DNA from: Fratercula arctica
Taxonomy: Eukaryota; Chordata; Aves; Charadriiformes; Alcidae
Direction of reading: 5' to 3'
Length of the DNA stretch: 64,000 bases
NCBI GenBank assembly: GCA_947846985.1
Contig: CANTUZ010000001.1
Location: 150,442,447 to 150,506,446, forward strand
Position 1 is the first letter of the stretch. The number at the start of each line of letters is the position of its first letter. Under the pieces are notes generated by a model that was not told the DNA's origin, did no database searches, and saw only the letters and a list, made by a program, of their open reading frames with translations. Positions 48,586 to 61,485 of the stretch are shown here, piece by piece. The position numbers and the translations under genes are program-made.

Positions 48586-51500
48586 ATATCGTAGAGGTAA
48601 AAGGGGATTAATACAACAAAGCCAAGATCAGACTTGCAGACATGACATTCTGCACTGATTCTCAGGTACTGGTTTTCCCAAAGGCACAATCTTAGGATTA
48701 TTTGGAAATGAACACCCCAATTTTGTGCTGAAGAGAAATACCGTTGGGAAGACACCACATGCTTCCTTGGATTCATTCCCTTGGTATTTCTTTAGCTGGG
48801 ATAGCAGAGACGGGATTTATGCTGAACACAGACATCCTCCATCCATGGGCAGAACACATTCCTTATGTCTGCAGACCTCTCCTAGAGAGCAAGCACAAAA
48901 CTGTGCATGGATCAATGTTGAGCACACGGTGGCAGCTCTCAGATCAAAATTAGATGTTAAGTTCCACTGAGAAGGTAATGAAGAAACTGTATGCCCTTGT
49001 TTGCTCCAGTCTTAAGGAAGAACCTTGCAAAGGTGCAGTCGCTACCAGTACAAAGAGGAACTAATGTGTAAGAAGTGTGGTGCCTGTAGGCCTAATTTCA
49101 TTTTCCCCACATATGACTAAGTACTAAAGACAATAAATAGATGCTTTGGCTTTTTTCCTTCGTATTACTGTTATGTCATTGTTTTTGTGACAATAATAAC
49201 ATGAATTTATGAACAAACACGTTGTCCCATATTGTTTACTCACTGAGGAACAGTTACATTCTGCCCGTAGCCTGGCATGTCCTCAAGGTTGCATGAGGTG
49301 GGTTGCTGTGTATGGACAATGGAATAAAGTGATCATACTTATTTGAACTGATTGCAGTAAGATGTGTACTTTAATTTTACAGTATGATTTGTGGAGGATT
49401 ATATAAAGAAAAACAAATAGATAAACCTGCATTCAGATTTGCTTCACCATCAGAGGACTTATGAGCTCGTGTACCTGATGGAAATTTGTCCCTAAGAGAG
49501 CTAAAACAGAGTTAAAGCTTCAAAATAAAACCTGAAATAGCACTTTCATATTCAAAATTCCTACACAGAGTGACTGGCACTCTCTTTCATACCCTGACTA
49601 GAAGCAGAATAAGTTCTGAAACAGAAGTGACAATTTCATCTGATTATATAATTCTTCTTAATTTCATTTCTTATAAGCCACTGTTGTGTTTTATGCCTAA
49701 CAGCCACTTATCCCATCCTGAAAGAAGAAGTAGTGAATTAAGCTTACATATAGCTCAGAAGCAAGCATGCGATCCTTGTGGAATGATAGGTGAATGTAAA
49801 CAGAGAAGATGCTTACTTGCTGCTAGTGTTCAAACTGCTCAATATTAACTTGGGAATATTGTGCCAACTGTTGCAATGAACGTTTCTGTAGTGTGAAGGA
49901 ACACTTCACAGCAATGCCCTTAGCAACACAATGAAAGGGTTTCTAGAGCACTCCTATGTCAGTTCCCTGACAAAACTTTCTATCATACAATGCTCTTTTT
50001 TGAGACACACATCTATAAAACTGACAGGAAAGAAAACAAATGGGCTTTATTCCCCTCCGTACATATATATAGATGATTGTGCTCCTGGCAACCCTCCAGC
50101 ACCCTCTCCTCCTCTTATTGGTTTGTCTTTCTTAGAGACAAGTACTGCCTGGTGCTGAGTTGGGTGTTGTTATTTTTATTATTAAAATTATCAAAAATAT
50201 TTTACGAAAGCAATCTCTGAATTTTTTTCTCCCTTGATCTGAATGTCTTGGCATCTGGAGGTAGAGCCAGGGCTGGGTTTCTCGCAACAGGCTTTGATGA
50301 GGTAATATATCAGGTATGTTTCTGAACAGATCTAGTGTCAGGCTTACAGGACTCCTACAGTATAAATTATAACTCTGGATAGATTCTCCCTAGTCTACTC
50401 ACTGGAGTCTGAAAAGTCTTTGCAATCTTCTTTCTCATTTACCCTGTGATAGAAATGAATTGTACAAAATCATTAAGCCTCTCTTTCTCTCAAAGGCACA
50501 AAATCACCAGGAAAATCTCAAGTCTCTTTTGTTTCTGAAAGCTGATTCTTAAGCTTTTTAATCCTCTCCTGACAATGGGCGCAAGCTGTGATAAACAAAA
50601 CCTGCCTTTCAGCTACTGAGTATTGGCATCCCCAATTCTTCTGCTTTTTGGTTCAACTAGACTATAATGAAGATGAAAAAATAACTTTCCAGGGCATCTG
50701 GCTGTTTTGATCCCAACTGAAAAAAAAAGTCTTCTCTAAGTCACAGGAGAAGCGGTGGGTCAAACAGCTTCTGGAAGCCAGGGGCTGAAAATTCCTGAAA
50801 ATGTTTACATTATTTATATTTATTTATATTAAGTAAGAACTGATGGAAAGGACACGAAGTTTTCCTCCCTTCCTTAAACTTGCATTTTGGTAGCATGAGA
50901 GCCTTTTCAAGGGGAGAGACTTTCATTTAACTTCTCCATATGTTTTTCTGCTTCCTTATTCATAGTTTTATAATGTATCCCACCTAGGGAGACTGATAGG
51001 GGTATTGAGCTAATGATAATCCCATGAGAATGATGTGTGCTCTGAAGTGCCGCACTGCAGAAAGTATCAGGCTGAGCTTGTAAGAATATTTTAATAATTA
51101 CACAGTATTATGCTGTTTGCCAAAGTCGAAGCAACTTGTGGAGATTTGTCAGTTCTCATGAAGTTTAAGAAGGGCAGTGACTGAGGCTCTGGGGTCTCTG
51201 GTCATTTCTATTGGGAGAAAGAAAGAACAGGAAAGCTTAAAGCTAACTTTTCAAACCTGAAAATAAGCTTTTTGATGTAGTTTCATTTTTTCTGAGAACT
51301 TTGGTTTTGCCTCATCAAGAAACTATTTTTTCTGAAACCTCAAAAGCTGTCAAAGTCGGAGTTAGCATCCTTGAGTCAACTCAGTTTTCAAAATCAATGA
51401 AAAAGCTTCCGTAGGCACTAATGGGTTCTGAAACAAGTCCTCAGTGGAAGATGGCTGAAGGGCTATGTAAGAATTACTTCTCTCCTGTATTAACAAGCAG

Positions 51501-51710
51501 TTTTATCAATTATACCACAAAATGAGTCAGCAGCATCAGATAATCCAATATCAATGAAACTGTATTTCTGTGAAACCATTGATGAGTAGCAATTCATACT
51601 TCAGTGAATCAGTATAGATTCCATATCAGAATTTGTTCAGAACAGAAAATCTGAAGTTGTAAGGGGCAAAAACTGTGGATCATAAGACCATCCCAATTAG
51701 TCTTCTGGAT

Positions 51711-51786
51711 GTTTTCTTTTTTGTTTTCTCTTTTTTTTTCTTTTCCTTTTTTTCCTTTTTCCGTTTTTTTTTTTTTTTTTTTTTTT
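51711..51786. repeat. T-rich polypyrimidine tract
   Basis: Seventy-odd bases of T with scattered C and G, ending in a run of about 23 T. Confidence 0.9.
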
Positions 51787-54700
51787 GTGTAGCTGTTTTA
51801 GCTGGTCCTAATAGAAGAAAATAAAAATAAAAATCTTCAAGACTCCTTCCTGCACACTTCTTTTTTTAACAGGTATTGGTCATAAGTCATTCTATCAGAA
51901 GATCATGAAAGGAGTTAACTCTGTGAGATGGAGAAAAGTCATTCTGAACCAACCACTCCATTTGGTGACAGAAATGTAATCACGGGTGACACATCAGTGC
52001 ATCAAAAGAAAGTCCAAAGGATAAACTAAATGTGCCCCTTGAGAAGGGAAAGCCCCACATAGGTCAGAGCTTGCAGCCAAATGAAGGTGGAGCAGGCCTA
52101 AGCACTGGAGAGCAGGAGCAGGGGCAGTGACTCGAGCGGAGGGTTGTACTGACCCTTGCCAGCCAGCTGGAGGAGGGGTAACATGTTTGCAGGGTGGCTG
52201 CAGGGCAGTGGCTGAAGTAAGTTATTGGTTTACGTGAGCACTCAGGCGTGGGTTTGGACGAGTGCCACGGTGGGTCCCCAGGTATTCGACAGGGTCCAGT
52301 CCTGCCCTGCAGGATACCAGCAGCCTGGTGAAAAGAAGGCTGTTGACTTCAATTACCCCCTCTCACTCCAAACTCAAGGGAGAGCAATGGCGTTGGTCCA
52401 GGATTATCTTTAGAAAACCATTCCTGTTACTTTTTCCCTTCTTAATCCCTGAACTCTTCAGTTCTGGTAAACAGAACTAATCATGAGTTTTTCCGGTGCT
52501 ATTAAATAAGCAAATATGTGGCTGAATGATACACTGCCTGTCATTTTATCTCAGTTTAAGACACAATATGCTTTCTAACCCTATGACATCCCTTTGTGTT
52601 TTTCATAATTAGAAAAAATGTTGGCATTTAGATTCAGCCCAGTTTTGGATATCAAAAAATTGCTCATTTCATGTAAAATCTTTAGCTCACTGATTAGTTT
52701 CTAAAGTTGGAATCAGGTGTTTATAAGCCATTTAAGCAAAACAAATTAGTATTCTATAGAGACTACTCTTGGCCAGGCTGTTAACTGAGTTAAAGTACTC
52801 TTTAAAAAACTTTGCAAACCTGAAAAGTAACAGCGTTATAAATATCAAATCTTCTGAAAAAGAATGTTTTTATTTCTATTTAGTACCATCCCCAAATCTA
52901 TTTACCAATATCTTTGAATAAACATTTTCTAATTATTTTTTATCCAGTCTCAAAAATAATGCTTACAATGAAAGTGTGAAAGCAATGGAAAAAGATGACC
53001 AAATAAATTCCTGAAAGCTGTTAGAAATAAGCCCTTTTATAGTAGAGTGCTCAACTAATCATAAAGACGTTTACCATTGGAGAAAATTATAGGTGTTAGG
53101 CAATTTCAATTACTCTTAGCTATCTAAGGCACCAAGCTCCCAGTCAGTGACATGTATATTTGACTTTAGATAGCCACATTAGAGTGTTGAAGTTACAGAA
53201 AAGCCCTCATGTTTGCAGAGCTGGGACATAACCAGGCATGCCCTGTTTCGTTTGCCACACAGCCACAAAAATACAGAAAGTGAGTGTAAAGTAGGCATAA
53301 CAATGAACGGATCTGAAAACTAGCAGTTTACCCCCACTTCAGGTTTGTTTGGTCCTGGTGTAAGTAGCTATACAGGACAAAAGAGTAGCTGGTTTTTTTC
53401 ATGTGTTTAACAAAACTGGGTGGTTTTGGCCTGTAGATGACCACCGTATGTTTTGAAAAAGGAAATAAAAAGAACTTCCCAAACCCATTCGCCTTCCGTT
53501 CATGTGTATACCTCATAGGCCAAGTTCTCAGGCAGCTACAGCCTATGATCTCAGGGCAGGCAATGGTGTTGCCAGATATGTGTGAAGAACACGAAATTGA
53601 ATCTGTGGCAAAGTCCTGTAGTTACCTTGTTAGTTATGATATCTTTTTGGGCCATACCGTCACCAAAAAAAGTCAAAGAACAAGAAAATTTATCAATGAT
53701 TTTGAGGTGAAACAATAATATCTAGTCTTGTCAAGAGCAGTCAGTCTTTTCAAATATATTCTAAATGAAATTCTTACAATATATACATTATTGCAGGTGA
53801 TGAAACCTAATTGTCATTTATTATCTAAATAAATTGAAATATAGCTGATTGTTGGTACTATTTGGATGGGATGTGGTGAAATGATGTGGCTAGAAACAAT
53901 CTTGCTTTGAATTCCCTGATTCCTTCAGGCTTCATCATCCTTGAAACTGTCAGTCAACCCACATAGATGGTCAGATGAAATTCAGTCTGTACCTTGAGAA
54001 AAAAGTACAGGAAACTTCCTTCTTTACAATTATTGAATTTCTACTTTTTCCAGGGTTTCACTTCTTTTATCCTTCTACTGAACTGAAACAGAGTAGAGTG
54101 AGTTCAGTTTCATTCTTTTTATTTTGGACTTTTCAATCTTTCCTTAGCCATTGCTCCCAACAGGACTACAAGAGATCTTTCTCATATTTTCGGATTATCA
54201 GTGGTGTAGAGAAGAGGACTTCTATCCTGTAACCTTGAAGAAAATACTTTCAACTTGTTGATTCGAACTTATATGGGAATAAAATAACAAAAGTTTCAAA
54301 TCACTAGCTAAACAAAAAACTAAACATCTATAAAAATAGCTGAAGTCAAGCCAAAAAGTAGATACTGTGCTTCCTTTTTAATGAAAAAGACAATGCATTG
54401 TATTTAAACTAAAATTCAATAACTCCTTTCCTTTGGAGAGAATGCAACCTTTTTATCTATTTAAAAGTTATGATCATTTCACAATTAAAATGCTTCTTAG
54501 GAAGAAAAATAGCCTTAAAATAATTCGGTTTTTTTCATTAAAAAAACAGACAAACCAAAAGCTTTCTGGAAGAAAGATTTATTTTGCTGCTAAGTACATG
54601 AGTAATGCTATTCTCTGTGAAGCTGTTTTGGTTACCAAATTCACTCTTCTCAAAGTTAAAAAGGACCTCCCTAACTCTATTTTCAAAAGTAGTTTAGTGA

Positions 54701-55668
54701 GTAGGGCTCCATCCTCAATGAACAGCACGGGAGGGGGATTGTCCTTGCTGTACTTGCAGAAGATTATCACCAGGGATTTTTCTTTGGTCCATGCCAGTTG
54801 AGGAAATTGGGTGCAACAAAGGAAAAGTAAATATACCTGGTCCATCTACTTCCTATTTAGGTAGCCCAGAACATGCTCTATTTTCGCTTCCATTCATCTC
54901 AAATACCAAAGGTATCTAACTTTTACTTCTGGCTAGTCCTCTGATGCTAGTGCTTTGATAGTTTGCTGCTTACAGGGACTGCCGTATACATCAGAATTGG
55001 GTCCCATGTCTTTCACTGCACTTGCCCTCCCTTCTTAAAAAGAGCTGCTCTTTTCCTTTCTCCAGGTGCATGTACTTCCCCTGGGAGTGATCAGCTTATT
55101 TCCTGATCCATAAAACTGCGTTATTCTTATTAGTATTTTCCTCTGTGAACTTCAGCAGGAAAATGCTGTGTGCTAGGAGCTTAATTATTCATTAGCTTAT
55201 GGCCAGTTTCTTCATACAACTTCCTCTGTTATAATTTCAGCTGATACAATAATAATAAGCCAATAATATTGTGATTAAGACAACTCCCCTAGTAAGAAAG
55301 AGGTGGAAACAGATGCTTAGATTGGATGGCTGGCAGATTTCTGAGTTTTTTTTCTTCTATTGCATGGAAAGCCCTGTGTAGACTTCAATTTCAGCCAAAT
55401 AACTTATCTTGCTTTAAATTTCATCCCCTCTGCAATTTGATGCCAGGAAACCCATTCAGAAGGGTTCATCACCTGTCTTCAAGAGAAAATTATTTTTCTC
55501 TGGTGAGTTTCTGAAACTTCAAAATATATTCCCAGAACAGGTCCAGTAGCATATATACAGTATGAATTTTTTAATGCACTCATTGTAAAACAGCAAATGA
55601 GATGCTGTCGACTATGCTGTGCACTCTACTTTTCTTCACGTCACATGTGAATATGAGATTTCCCAGCT

Positions 55669-55697
55669 GTTGTTTGTTTGTTTGTTTGTTTGTTTTT
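55669..55697. repeat. GTTT tetranucleotide microsatellite
   Basis: About six TTTG/GTTT units. This is the opposite strand composition to the AAAC tract at 18817. Confidence 0.9.
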
Positions 55698-55850
55698 AAC
55701 AGAATCACGCCTAAGTCTGAATTCCCCAATGTGTTCAGTTTTTAGATCTCACAAAGTATTCACTGGTGATAGTTGATCTGGTAGATCCTGTCAGTTCTAT
55801 TGAGCATTCTTTTTACATTGCCCTATTTTTTGCAAGTTCCATGTTAAAAG

Positions 55851-55947
55851 TGTGTGTGTGTATATATACATATATATATATAAAAAATATATATGTGTAT
55901 ATATATTACATATATATGTGCATATATATACACACATACATATAAAT
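55851..55947. repeat. compound TG/TA/CA microsatellite
   Basis: About 97 bases of alternating purine-pyrimidine sequence, starting TGTGTGTGTG, passing through TATATA runs and ending in ACACACATACATATA. Confidence 0.92.
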
Positions 55948-58436
55948 GTACTAGCAGTTCTTATAAACATTCCTTCTTTTCTATGGTGGTGACCTATTTG
56001 GCTATGAAGCAGGACTGTATGGTCAAGTAATGGTAATATCTAGATTCTTTTTCTTTCCAGCTGCAAGATTGTGAGACAATTTCAGCAAGTTTAGACAAAA
56101 TGCATAGTCTAATACAGCAAATATTTTACTCTCTAGTAGTCTTCCAGTATATAAGAGGCTGTTAGAAAGAGGACAGACATCAGTTGTTTGCTGGGTATGG
56201 GACTGGAAGAAATTGGGCTGAATTTGTTATAAATAGTAACCAGACTAGGTATTGGGAAAATACTCAAAATAAATAGTGTGAACCTCTGGAAGAGGTGACG
56301 TGGAAATGTTGCTAAGCCTGTTTAAGAGGTTTAACAGGTTATAAAAATTTTGTCAACCATGGCCCAGATACACCTGATCCTTTTTCAGGACAAAGGGACT
56401 CTGTGGTATACTGAAGTTCTTTCCGGAAATATAGTGTTTGCATGAATGGTTATCTACAATTGTTTATGCTAATCACAGTCATGTCCCTGGGTTCTGCTTG
56501 TTATGTAGAAAATTTCTTGTTTAATTGCAATGTTAATCATCCACAATTGATAATCCAAATTTAGAAAGTGCCATTCTGAAGAGTTCACCGATTTGAGGCA
56601 AATTGCTGTTTGGCAAATTTGAGGCAAATTTAAGCTAACAATAATGTACTACTCAGGGAGATACGAACTTCCAAAGTTGCTGGGACTTCTCTGGTATCCC
56701 AGCCTGATCAGGACTTCTGAAAATCAGGGTTTAAGTGTTACATAAAGGTAACACCTATTAGAGACCTATTTGGTCTTAAACACCTAGCTGATGTGTCTGC
56801 TACTCTCTGGCACTTACCTGAAACCCAGTGAAAAGAAGTTTTTCTATCTTTTTGCTTGACATTATGAGGCAGATGAAACTATGTGACAATTAAAGCATAT
56901 TTTGAAAACTGGCCTATGTTTTTCATAGGTTAATCAAGCATATCTGTGTGCTCCAAAATATACTAGCATGTGGCTGAAAAGGAAAAGGAAGAGAGAATCT
57001 GGAAAGACTGTTCAGGTACATCTTGAATACATAAATTTTATTGTCATGTGTTCAAAGGAGTTAAACAACCTGTACAGATGAATGTATTCCTGGGACCATT
57101 GTATTCCTAGGACTATAAAAATATCATAATAGAGTTAAATGAAAGAGAGAAGTCATAGATCTTCTTGAACTAGCTGTTTTATAATTAAAAGTACAATTTA
57201 CTTAGGAGAAATATGTTCCTTAATCATTTCATGTCCTCTAATGACCCTTCTTTCTCATCCTGTTACTAATTCGATTTTCTTCCAAGTAAAAAACAATAGA
57301 AGAGATGCATAAATGAAAACCATAATGCAGCCCTCGAGCAAGAAGGTCTCAAAGCACTAAAGAAATCAAAGTGCCTGTTGCCATCTGTGGTAATTCTGAT
57401 GTTTACAGGCGATACAACCACTCAAAGCCTTATCTGTCAACACTATAATGACATGGTGATTAAGCAATAGCGATATTAAAGTTCAACAGATTTATTTGAA
57501 TATGATCTGCATAAAGGAGTTTATACTCCCTGTGATTCCTGAAAACTGGCTTATCAGATTAAGATTAGTGACAAACTGGTTATACTTCATCATTGTATAA
57601 ACGTGGGTGCCTATTGTTAATACAGCAGCCTCTTTCCTCTCCTTCACAGTAATGCCAGTGATGTGATGTATGCTGTCTCTGCCTAATATTTTTCTAAAGA
57701 GTCATTACTCTATGGAGGAAACCATACCACAGCAAAAAAACCTCTCAGTTGGAAGTCAGCTGTCCTGGATGTAATTTCCACCTCATATTATAGAAGACTC
57801 TATGAAGAGACATATTAGTTAATTTCCCAGATAAATAATTTCGTTTAGAAGAAAAAGCAGAAGCAAGTGGAAATAGGATAAGAAAGATTAGGAAAAGGTC
57901 TTGCCTGCCCCTACAATTATGAGGAGTAGTTAAAAAATGCTCATGAAAGATCACTAAAAAACCTCCAAGTCTTTTAAAAGATCCTTCCAATCACAGGTGT
58001 GCAGCCCAGATCACAAAATGCTGGTTCTATATTCAGCTGACATAAATTGTTCAAGTGCTATTCACGCCAGTGAAACACATATTTAAACCAGCATAAATAA
58101 GTGGTCTAAAGCTTGGCAAGATATTTTGTAAGGAAATCTCTATTTTCTTCACTTTCATATAAAATGCAATTTTCATTAAACAAATCATTTTTTTCTTAAC
58201 AGATAGTTCTTTGGTATGTCAAACAGTAGTAGCAAAATACAGAAAATATCTGAGCATGTGGCCATTTCCTATCAAACTTTATATTTTAATAGAGCACTCT
58301 AAGTTTTATGAAATGGTCTATATTACTTGCTGACCTCTTGGCTGAGTAATGTCTTTGACTGCAGCTTTTTTCTTTAATGAGTCAAATCCCATGAATTTTT
58401 AAATCTGATATTTAAATATCAGTCAAAGGCTCATTT

Positions 58437-58453
58437 ATTTTTTTTTTTTTTTA
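58437..58453. repeat. poly-T run
   Basis: About 17 bases of T followed by AATTCTC. Confidence 0.8.
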
Positions 58454-59040
58454 ATTCTCTGCAATCGTCTTTACAGACATCTATTTTTTTTCTTCTAATC
58501 TCTCAAAGTACATACATAGCATTGAATAACCTCTAATAGGAGCATGCTTGCTATAAAACTGGAATATATCTAGCAGCAGGCAAATACCGAATAGGAAAGA
58601 CCAGTGTATGACTTGGCTTATGCTTCTGTGTAAGCCAGCCATTTTTTTTCACTGTCTAGGATAAGAGACAGAAGTGTTGCTGCCAGCAGAAAGAATGTTC
58701 CCAGAAATGAGCAGTGCACGTGGCCAGGTCTGCAGTACTTACAGCTCTGGTTGCTGCCTGTGCAACTTGTCCTGCTTGGGAATAAAGGAACTCAGCTGAG
58801 CTGAAAGACTGGAAAGAGAAGGACATTTCAGGCAGTGATTTTGTCATGCTGTGCTTGAAAGTATGTCTAATGGAAGGAAAGCATATAATTTCCATGTTAG
58901 TTAACAAATCAGTGCCTAAGAGGACTACTTCATTGCACTTCAGTGCCTGAATGGAGTGTTCCTCCGTACCAAACCTCATTCATATTGCTTCCAAACAATT
59001 ACAAATATTGAAACTCCTGCAAGTCTTTTTCTATAATTTA

Positions 59041-59062
59041 CTCCCCCCCCACCCCCCGCCGC
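59041..59062. repeat. C-rich run
   Basis: CTCCCCCCCCACCCCCCGCC is a short run of C, unusual in this AT-rich part. Confidence 0.85.
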
Positions 59063-61024
59063 TTATAAACAGGTTTTCTTTTGCTATTATTGTCTATTTA
59101 TGGATTTATATCTGAGAATCCCTATCACTGCATTTTATTTGGTTTTGTAAGCACCTTAGTTACTCAAGTGACAAAGATTATGAAGTTCGACGTGGCAGAT
59201 GCATCCAGTGTCAGCATTATCACATCATCTTGCAGACTCCTAAACAGAAATAAATTATCTGATCAGAAGTAGAAGTGAGAACAGTCCTGATGTTCTTCAG
59301 AGGTTTTTGGAAATACTTTAGTGATTTTGGTTTTAATTTAGCCAGCTGAAAATGGCTGGCTGATCTAAGGAAGTACTGTGGTAAGGAGGAGGATAAAGTT
59401 CTGGCAGTAATCCTGCTGCTGTAATTTAACACAAATATGAGTGCCTAGAACTCAGACAAATCATAGAAACATTTTTGATATTTTCTTCAAAATGTCATCT
59501 CATAAATTCAGTTTAAGAAAAGATCAGCAGCATTTTTTCGCCTAAAAATAATACAGAAAGTATTTGCCAATGATGTAGTTTTCATTTTGATCAACTCTGT
59601 TACTAAGTTAAAATGAACACCAGAAAGGAAACCCTTTTTAAAACTCTTGTTTCTTGTCCCTGCTATTAAAAACCCATGTAATATTTTTGTTTTGCTTCAT
59701 AAACACCATATACCTATTTTTCTTTAAAATAGAATTTTGCAATTTAAAGATGAAAAGAGTCCGGTGGAGGAGAAAGTTTGTGGAAGTCATGTCCTACGTC
59801 ATCAGGTCAAAAAAAGCATGTCTTATTTTTGCAAGCCCCAGTTTCGGTGTTTTTTTCTTTTTTTTATTTATTTTTTAAAAAGTTGTGCTATAACCCAGAA
59901 AGCCTAGCTCAGATGTCTGGCAATGGCATTAACTCTCCAACGTGAAATTACTCATGGTGCACAGGCAAGTAGGGAGGAATTTCAACAGAAACTAAAGATA
60001 CCCCTATTATTAATAATACATTTTTCACCTCTTTCTCCAAGGACTGGATGAACCATAGCTGTCTGCATACCTGAGCAAGCTGTGTACGTGCCAAAAACAC
60101 GGCAAACTTGCAAAGTTTGAGAAAAGATGTAGTCGTATTTAACACTGCTTTCTGGATATATTTTTTTCCCTGAAGAGCTTTCAAGCTGTCAATATTCTTC
60201 TAAAAATAAACAAGCCTATGAGCAATGCAGCAATGCCTTTATAGCTGGTGATGAGAATGAGTGCCCAAAGGTAAATGAACGCCCTAAGCTACTGACACAT
60301 TGCACTTTTCAATTGGTGAGAGGAGACACCTGCTTCCCCCCAAATTTCAACCCATGGGCAAAAAAAGAATCAAACGTACTGTTTTATAAGCAGAAGGCAC
60401 ACTTCCAAAATTTGTGGGCAAAGCCCCAACAACAAACCTAACAAACAGCTAAGATGAAAGACAATCAATTAATTAAAACAGTGAGAAAGAATAGTCTTTA
60501 ACTTGGGCTGAAATTAATGTTGAATGTGGCAGATGAGATAAATCAGAATGACACAGAAAGCACTTGTTACAGAGCTGACAATGTCCTCTTCAACTTCGAA
60601 ATGGTTCAATTCCATTTTAAAACAGAAAATATGACTCTTAGCAGGACCAGCTCCTGCAGAAGTGGATATATATGCTATATAATTGCTGAAGCAGTGACAT
60701 TACCTTTCTAATCTGTGTATGTCTTATAAAGCTGTCAAAAACTTTGTAGGAAAGTCATAACGCAATTGGTGTGCAAATGAGGTGGGAGCTGTTTGGCTTC
60801 TTAGGATGCAGAGAAGTATAAACTGGCTTTTTCTGCCTGTTCCTTCCCCTATGATATTCCCAGGTGTCCAGCTCCACGCTTTGCTCTTCCAAGATCTTCC
60901 TCAAAGGGTCTCTACTTAGACCTCTAATCTTAAACTCTTTGGACTCTCCACTGTTACCAATTCCACTTTTAAAATATTTAGATTTTACAAAACAAAACAA
61001 TTCTCCACTACAGGATCCTACAAC

Positions 61025-61045
61025 TTTTTTTTTTTTTTTCTTTTT
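61025..61045. repeat. poly-T run
   Basis: Fifteen T, one C, then five T, ending at AATG. Confidence 0.9.
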
Positions 61046-61436
61046 AATGTAGTTTTGGCTTTAACACTGTAAACTAGGGCACTGTGTAACTAGCCCACGT
61101 AAGAACCAATGCCTCTGAATTTATTTCAGGCTCTGGCCTTAGATGACATTTTATTATTCAGAACACAAGAATGCATAAGTACTAACCAAACAAAGCAAGT
61201 TTCCTCTTCTAGGCAGTTCAGTATAGTCTCTTCATGTAGGAGGCTACTCCTTGAATAAACTTGTAGCATTAGCCTGTCTATCTCAGCTGCTCAGCAAGAA
61301 ACGCTTGCTTTCTCCCCAGATGAACTCTACATCGATGGCTTTAAGCTAGAGGTAACAGTTCTATATCCTATATTTTAGGGTAATTATTCTTGTCCTTGTT
61401 CAAACACCATTCCTTCAATAGCAGTGACCAGAGTAT

Positions 61437-61485
61437 TTTCAGAAAAGAGAGCTCTCAAGAACTTTCAGAAAAGAGAGCTCTGAAG
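61437..61485. repeat. 26-base tandem duplication
   Basis: TTTCAGAAAAGAGAGCTCT occurs twice with a period of about 26 bases. Two copies only. Confidence 0.85.
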
